Part shown: in pieces, positions 58,714 to 64,000 of the stretch
Numbering within the stretch: position 1 is the first letter of the stretch
Layout: every line of letters begins with the position of its first letter
Source: Sophora flavescens
Taxonomy: Eukaryota; Streptophyta; Magnoliopsida; Fabales; Fabaceae
Length of the DNA stretch: 64,000 nt
Reading direction: 5' to 3'
NCBI GenBank assembly: GCA_030762895.1
Contig: CM061068.1
Coordinates: 40,596,783-40,660,782, forward strand
The notes under the pieces: generated by a model
Database searches by the model: none
What the model was told of the DNA's origin: nothing
The model's input: the letters and a program-made list of their open reading frames with translations, nothing else
Position numbers and translations under genes: made by a program

Positions 58714-59424
58714 TCACATCGCCAGTGCATCCCCAAGCTTACCACCATGAAGCTTCCAGAAAATGTCACCTGCAGCGTCGGGATTGGCATTATCAAGAGC
58801 AATAGCAGCAAAGATTGCTCGAAACGCACCGCAAACGACAGCGGATACAGAAGAATTGGTCTTCGGGGAAACCCTAACGACCTTGTCCAAGCCCAACCGC
58901 ATTCCATCCACAGCACAGGAAGATTCCACGTTGGCGATTTGAGACAATTGACGGTTCAGCTCTTTGGAAGAAACATCAATGTCTTTTGAAAGAGTGTGAA
59001 AGGACACGGATGTTTCAATGATGTTGGCGCCGAAAATGCTCAAAGCTTTGTTGTTCTCCTCCGAGAAGGAAGCATGTGTCATGGCACGGCGAAGAAGAGC
59101 AACGCTCTTGAAGCTATACCTGATCGATATAAATAATTAAATATTAATATTAATATAGCAAAAAAATTAAAAATAAAATAGACTAGGAACAAACAGACCC
59201 TAGTTGTTTCTGAAGGGTTTCGAGAGCCGATGCAAAGGGAGAGAATGATTTGAAGTGAAGTATAGTAGTTGGTTGTCCCTGAAAAACAAAACAAAAAATA
59301 AAGATCGTTTGGAATTGGTGATCGGAGAGGGAAAAGGGGCGATGGAGCAGAAGCTGACCTGAAGGTGGGGAAGGATCCCGATGAGTAAGACAACGAAGAT
59401 GGCGAAGGCACGAGAGGATCGCAT
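58714..59424 (-). CDS. NFD2: NFD2-like RNase III-fold protein, three exons
   Basis: Homologous to Arabidopsis NUCLEAR FUSION DEFECTIVE 2, needed for polar nuclear fusion in the female gametophyte and usually assigned to mitochondria or RNA processing. Minus-strand exons: 59424-59359, 59278-59199, 59119-58714; GT-AG introns of 80 and 79 bp; 183 aa, close to the family length. The N-terminus is hydrophobic (FAIFVVLLIGILP), a possible targeting or signal segment. The RNase III fold follows: SPFASALETLQKQL, YSFKSVALLRRAMTHASFSEENNKALSIFGANIIE, DGMRLGLDKVVRVSPKTNSSVSA and VCGAFRAIFAAIALD. Where active RNase III enzymes have the acidic signature ERLEFLGD, this protein has NNKALSIFG, so it is probably not a classical nuclease. 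The start is the first ATG of exon 1 in a clean frame. Confidence 0.9.
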
Positions 59425-59682
59425 TATGGAGGTCGCTGCTTCCACTTCGTACTACTCTTTACCTCTCACACCCACACTCAACAAGTCTCGAGGAGTCAAG
59501 CAAGGTGAGATCTTTTTTTGAGTTTCCAGTCAAAATTGAAAATTGTTTACCACTTTTAACACTCTAAACGACAACGCGTTTCGTCCAGGAATGTATCGTC
59601 AGATGGCCTTTGTTTGTTTTGAGTGATTTTGGATAGAGAGAAAAGGCAAAGAGAGGTGTGGGAGAAATTAAAGACTTCCTTA

Positions 59683-59971
59683 TGCTATGTTTGGGTGGAT
59701 GATTAATAATGAAATGAACTGGTATAAATTTATTAACCTATTATTTGAAAGTTTTTTCATTAATGAAGTGGGATGGTTTATGATGGTAACTCAAATCAGT
59801 TCACTCCATCCAAAACCCTCATTTTTATACCTTCCAAATTGGGGGTTTAGGATTTTCTTTTATACCCCTTATTAAACTTCAAAACAATGAAGTGTGATTC
59901 TTTTACCTTTCCACTCCACTCAATTACCAACCACTCCACACCATTCCCAAAAAAAGCTTCCAAACATAGCC
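59683..59971. mobile_element. Tourist-like MITE (PIF/Harbinger type), 289 bp
   Basis: It is bounded by TGCTATGTTTGG and CCAAACATAGCC, each flanked by TTA (59680-59682 and 59972-59974), the 3-bp target duplication of PIF/Harbinger elements. The interior is AT-rich without coding capacity. It begins about 260 bp upstream of NFD2. Confidence 0.72.
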
Positions 59972-60712
59972 TTAGAGGAGAAATGAGAGAAGATGGGACT
60001 TAATAGCTCATTTGTTTAAGATTAAAAAATAAGTAATTTAATGATTATTTTTAAGGATTTTAAGTATATTTGTTATTGCTTATTTTGTTAAAAAATATTT
60101 TTTTTTTCAATTGAATAATAATTTTTTCAAACTTTTAGTGTGTTAGCTTTTGAAAATAATAAAAAGTAGAAAAAAAAATTATTTTTGGGTTAATGAAAAG
60201 CAACTTTCATTGATTTTTGGGAAAATTCATTTTCTATAATTAATTATTTTTGAAAAAAAATATTTTTTATAATTATAAACAAACACAAATGTGCTTATAT
60301 TTTTTTTTTTAAAGAGTTCGTTTGTTACAGACATTCAATAATTTAGAGATTGTCTTTTAGAAATTTTAAAGGAAAACATAAGTTATTTTATGTTTGTTTA
60401 TAATCATACTTTTTTTTTAAAAGTAGTTGTTGATTTTTTTTCAAAAGCTACTATAAGTAGTTTTTTATTTTAATCTTAAAAATGAAATTTTTAAAAAAAT
60501 TATTTTTATAAAAAAAGTTAAACAAACCGTCAAACTCATTAAAAATGTTTTTCTTTTTCTTAAAAAATGTTTTTTTTCCTTCAAATAGTTTTGGGCCCCC
60601 GGGCATGACTTACATTACATGACGCACCACCCTCATAAACACGTATGGTGTATTTGGAAACAAAGATAAAATAATAATAGTGGAAAAAAAAAAGATAAAA
60701 TAACAATAAAAA

Positions 60713-61241
60713 GGCAAAAGTGTAAAGACACTCCTTAATTCTTTGTAAACGGACGCCTTGAATTATTTTTTCTTTCTAACGAATTCTTAAACTCTTACTA
60801 TTAGTTAAATGAATCTTTTAACTATTTTTCATTCCAATTAATCCTTAAACTCTCGATATATAAGTAAAATTAATCATTTTTAACTCTCAATTAGATTACT
60901 AACGGTGAATAAATTCAACCACTCATTTCACTTAAATCCAATCCATTGATTGTACATTTTATTTTTTCTAAAAATAATAATAAAAACAAAGTCTTGAGGC
61001 TTGCTAGTTGAATGATTGATTTTAATAATATCATGCGTTTAAGGACTAATTAGGATGAAAAATTAGTTGAAGGACTTATTTTACTAATAGGAAGAGTTTA
61101 AGCACTAATTGAGAAGAAAAATTAGTTGAAGGACTTATTTTACTAGTAGGAAGAGTTTAATGATTAATTGAGAAAAAAATTAGTTGAATGTGTCTATTTG
61201 CAAATGAACTAAAGGTTAAGGGGTGTATATACACTTTTCCC
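60713..61241. mobile_element. Mutator-like MITE, about 529 bp
   Basis: The left end GGCAAAAGTGTAAAGACACTCC pairs with the right end GTGTATATACACTTTTCCC; blocks such as AAATGAACTAAAG, TTGAAGGACTTATTTTACTA and GAAGAAAAATTAG recur inside. Flanks CAATAAAAA and TAATAAAAT agree at 7 of 9 positions. It is related to the outermost element of the nest (19421-54378). Confidence 0.7.
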
Positions 61242-61256
61242 TAATAAAATATCATA

Positions 61257-61552
61257 GGTTAAAGTAATACTTTGGTCCCTATACGTGACATGAGTTCTCG
61301 ATTTGGTCCTTATACATAAAAAATTATTAAAATGGTCCTTATATATACAAAAAGTCTTCATTTGGTCCCTATACATTATCCGTTTGGTCCCTATACTAGC
61401 AAAAAATTATTAAATCAGTCCCTAAAATTTTGTACGGCATGGACCAAATGGGGACTTTTTGTACGTATATGAATCATTTTAATAATTTTTTATGTATAGG
61501 GACAAAATCGAGAATTCGTATCACTTATAGGGACCAAAGAATTACTTTAACC
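61257..61552. mobile_element. Mutator-type hairpin MITE, 296 bp
   Basis: Long inverted arms start GGTTAAAGTAATACTTTGGTCC and end GGACCAAAGAATTACTTTAACC. The perfect 9-bp duplication AATATCATA (61248-61256 and 61553-61561) places it with Mutator-like elements. The interior repeats TTTGGTCCCTATAC-type motifs in both orientations. Confidence 0.88.
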
Positions 61553-62161
61553 AATATCATAAACAGCAACTAGTTATGGTTGAAAATGTTTTATCTTAGA
61601 CAACTTCAATTTTGATATTACTTTGTGTTATAAATAACACCACGCAATTAAACAAGAATTAGAGAAGAATTTCATATTAATTAATGGAAGGCAGGTAGGT
61701 TATATGAAAACACGGATGAAATGACATACAATTGTCCTTCAGACCTATTCAATGAAGTTCCCGTGGCATGAGGATGAAGTACGGGAGACTAAACTGAATT
61801 CATGACCAAGAAGAAAATGGCTGTGGTATTTTGGTCACAATCTAATTAATTAAACTATATAGTTTCTATTTATGAAGAAGGTACAAAAAAAAAACTAACA
61901 ATACACTGATACAGTATATGGTGTCATTTTTACCTTGTGTGGAACTAGGGGTAACAGAAACCGGTAACAAGTATACAAAAGAAGTAACATATTGTTAGAT
62001 TAAGCACCCACCCTACCCTTTTGAGACAGCTAGTTAGTGAAACAGCTAGAACCTTTGTGTTGGTAGCTAACATATCTCTCCTCTCTTCTTTGTCTCTCGC
62101 CCAGGATCTTGATGTGTTGTGTTGAGAGAATTGATTCTTTGTTGGAGGTGAAAGTAGATTG

Positions 62162-64000
62162 ATGCCAGGCCCTGGTCCTCACCTGATGTATGCCATGGGG
62201 TCTGGGTTGGGTCTGACCAGCATCACCAATGGCAGGTTCAGCCCCCATCACACACTAACCTACACAGTCAACGCCTTCTTTGGACCAGATATTGGTTCAT
62301 TCTCTGAATGGCTTGGCTCCCTCCTTGGTGGCCCTGCTGATTCTCTTGGATCTGCCCTTGCCAATCTCATCCACCATCCCTTTTATTACATCCTTATATT
62401 GGGACTTCCTCTCTCTTTTCTCTACTCTTGGATGTCCTCCTATCTTCTTCAAACACACCTTCTTGATTCTGTCTCCAGGGTGACTCACTCACTCTACCTC
62501 ACCTCACTATTGCTTACTTATTATTGCACTGCATATATTGGATTCTATGTATTTATTCTTTATATCCTTTGTTTTTTTAAATCACCAACTTGGATTCTTG
62601 ATATGGTCTTTATTTTTTGTGCCTTTGTGATCCGTAAGAAATATGATTGATGAAAATGAATGCATAAATACAAGCATTTGTTTGGTAGGGAGGTAAAAAA
62701 TCGAGGTGAAAAGTTCATGAATTAGTTTTATTTGTAAAATTACTGACCCTGAGAGTAAATGATTAATTTTATTTTTTCTCTAGATTATGTTACATAATGC
62801 AACTTTTTTTATACATTGAATAACCAAGTCAAGGAAATAAGCTGAGGTAAAAATAAAATAAATGAAGATAATGTTACGTCTGAATAAACAACTAGCTGCT
62901 ATTCAAATGCCTATAATCTTAGGAAGTTTGAGAAGTTGACTGAGCAATACTCTTGAGACTTACCATATCATTAACTGATTTAACTTAATCATGTTGCAGG
63001 TGCCCCTTACAAGGATGCAATGCTTTTTGTTGATATCAGCTGGCTCTTTTACCCATTTCTTTCTAGATCATCTGTTTGAGGTAATATGTAAACACCGTTC
63101 ACTATGTTGCCAACCTTTTTGCGTTTGCTCCTACAAATTTGCTGCTTTATCTTGACTAATGTTAAATGAAGCTAAAAGTATGGTTTTCACTCATTAATTA
63201 CATTAATGAAACCAATGTAACATATTTTATTTGTCTATTTGAAAAGGAATTATTGTGGCATGGGACTTATTATTTCCTTCATTATAAATTAATGTAAATC
63301 TTATATTCTTATTACACAAGTTTAGTTCCCTTTGATTTATTTTTTGTCGTCATTTCTGACCTTGATTAGTTACCATCATGCAAAACAGCTATTTGCTTCT
63401 GATATCTGTGTTAACCAACTGTAGTAGTGTTTTTAGATTACATCAGCCTGTCACGGGCATGAGATGCATTGATATTTGATGGAGTTTAAGTGCATATTAA
63501 GTCCGCTTCCTTCCCTTTTGTAACTTGAGGTCTCTGAGATGCATAAACTGCAAACTCATGACAACACTGATACATTGAAATAAAAAACATAGAATTTAGT
63601 CATCACATATTGGACAAAGGTGTTCCTGCAACCTTGATTGGGAATCAGCAATTCAGCATGTTCATAAGGCCAATTAGGGGCTGTTAGGCTATTCTGCACT
63701 TTCTGTTCTCCTCTTAAATGCTATGTTACATATATTTTGAAGTAAACACTAGCTTTTGTAGTTCTTCACTCCTAGCATTTTAAAGTATACTGCTATTAGC
63801 TATTATTTTTATGGAAACTAAGGCAACAGCTTAGAAGTTAGAACTGAGATGAATTTTACTGGTTTGCAAGTTATCTATAGTGGTGTCCAAAGGAAGTTCA
63901 AATATTACAGCCACTTTTTCATAACTCATCCTGAACATTTACTTTATATTGCCAACTGATATGACTACACAATTTCTTCAAAATCATGTAGGAGAATGGG
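62162..64000 (+). CDS. Conserved plant membrane protein, unknown function (5' part)
   Basis: I recognise a conserved land-plant protein but know no experimentally set function. Exons: 62162-62479 (106 codons), 63000-63080 (27 codons) and the first 9 bases of a third at 63992, which continues outside. GT-AG introns keep the frame. Visible: MPGPGPHLMYAMGSGLGL at the start; His-His at 29-30; GPDIGSFSEWL at 41-51; a membrane segment FYYILILGLPLSFLYSW at 74-90; and SFTHFFLDHLFEENG at 122-136. The spaced His/Asp residues (HH, GPDIG, HFFLDH) resemble membrane-bound metal-dependent hydrolases of the YdjM/DUF457 kind; that link is an inference. A CT-rich leader precedes the ATG. Confidence 0.8.
63081..63991 (+). 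other. Second intron of the membrane protein gene
   Basis: A 911-bp AT-rich intron with donor GTAATA at 63081 and acceptor ATGTAG ending at 63991. Nothing else is recognised within it. Confidence 0.7.

Larger units (their letters stand above)
59425..62161. other. Intergenic region with several MITEs
   Basis: This lies between the divergent NFD2 and the membrane protein gene, and should hold both promoters. It contains three inverted-repeat elements (59683-59971, 60713-61241, 61257-61552) and low-complexity A/T runs at 60000-60600. A CT-rich stretch before 62161 is probably the 5' UTR of the next gene. No other gene is seen. Confidence 0.6.

Noticed and set aside
60000..60600. Possible further MITE in the A/T-rich stretch upstream of the last gene
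   Set aside because: TTTGTTTAA-type ends are weakly complementary, but low complexity makes this unreliable and no duplication was found.
1..64000. A coordinated new gene system or gene cluster
   Set aside because: The host genes are unrelated single genes and the rest is transposon sequence; no set of unknown genes occurs together.

Overview
This is a stretch of nuclear DNA from a flowering plant: a eudicot, and I infer probably a legume from the style of the proteins and the large Tat/Ogre and SIRE-type retrotransposons. It is AT-rich, genes have spliced exons, and about three quarters of it is transposon sequence. I see no prokaryotic features, rRNA, tRNA or CRISPR.

Four host genes are supported. 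RDR2 (10136-16751, + strand, four exons, 1128 aa) is the RNA-dependent RNA polymerase that makes double-stranded RNA for 24-nt siRNAs in RNA-directed DNA methylation; it looks intact. A small conserved plant protein of unknown function lies at 18722-19123 (- strand). NFD2, an RNase III-fold protein, lies at 58714-59424 (- strand, three exons, 183 aa). A conserved plant membrane protein starts at 62162 (+ strand) and runs off the right edge; two whole exons and the start of a third are inside.

Layout. 1-7010: long LTRs of one family (+ strand) with internal tandem repeats, ending inside a Copia gag. 7011-9922: the rest of that Copia element (- strand), whose LTR ends about 213 bp before the RDR2 start codon. 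10136-16751: RDR2, with a 991-bp hAT-like transposon in intron 2. 16752-19420: intergenic sequence and the small gene. 19421-54378: a six-level nest of insertions. 54379-64000: intergenic DNA with short inverted-repeat elements around NFD2 and the last gene.

The nest, outermost first: a Mutator-like inverted-repeat element (19421-54378), a hAT-like short element (19909-54026), a SIRE-type Copia (20265-53888, duplication TCATT), a long LTR on + (26761-51905, duplication ATACA), a related long LTR on - (28655-51226, duplication GAGTG), and a Tat/Ogre-type Ty3 element on - (30236-48894, duplication CCCCA). The four inner levels have perfect 5-bp target duplications and the outer two imperfect ones. 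Removing the nest would bring RDR2 and NFD2 to about 7 kb apart. All retroelement coding regions seen are broken by stops or frameshifts.

The genes do not form an operon-like unit. The biological theme is a silencing gene (RDR2) closely surrounded by the kind of repeats its pathway silences. I found no clear evidence of an entirely new biological system. The best unexplained signals are the palindromic repeat arrays inside the LTRs and the Tat/Ogre element, and a 160-aa acidic reading frame in one long LTR.
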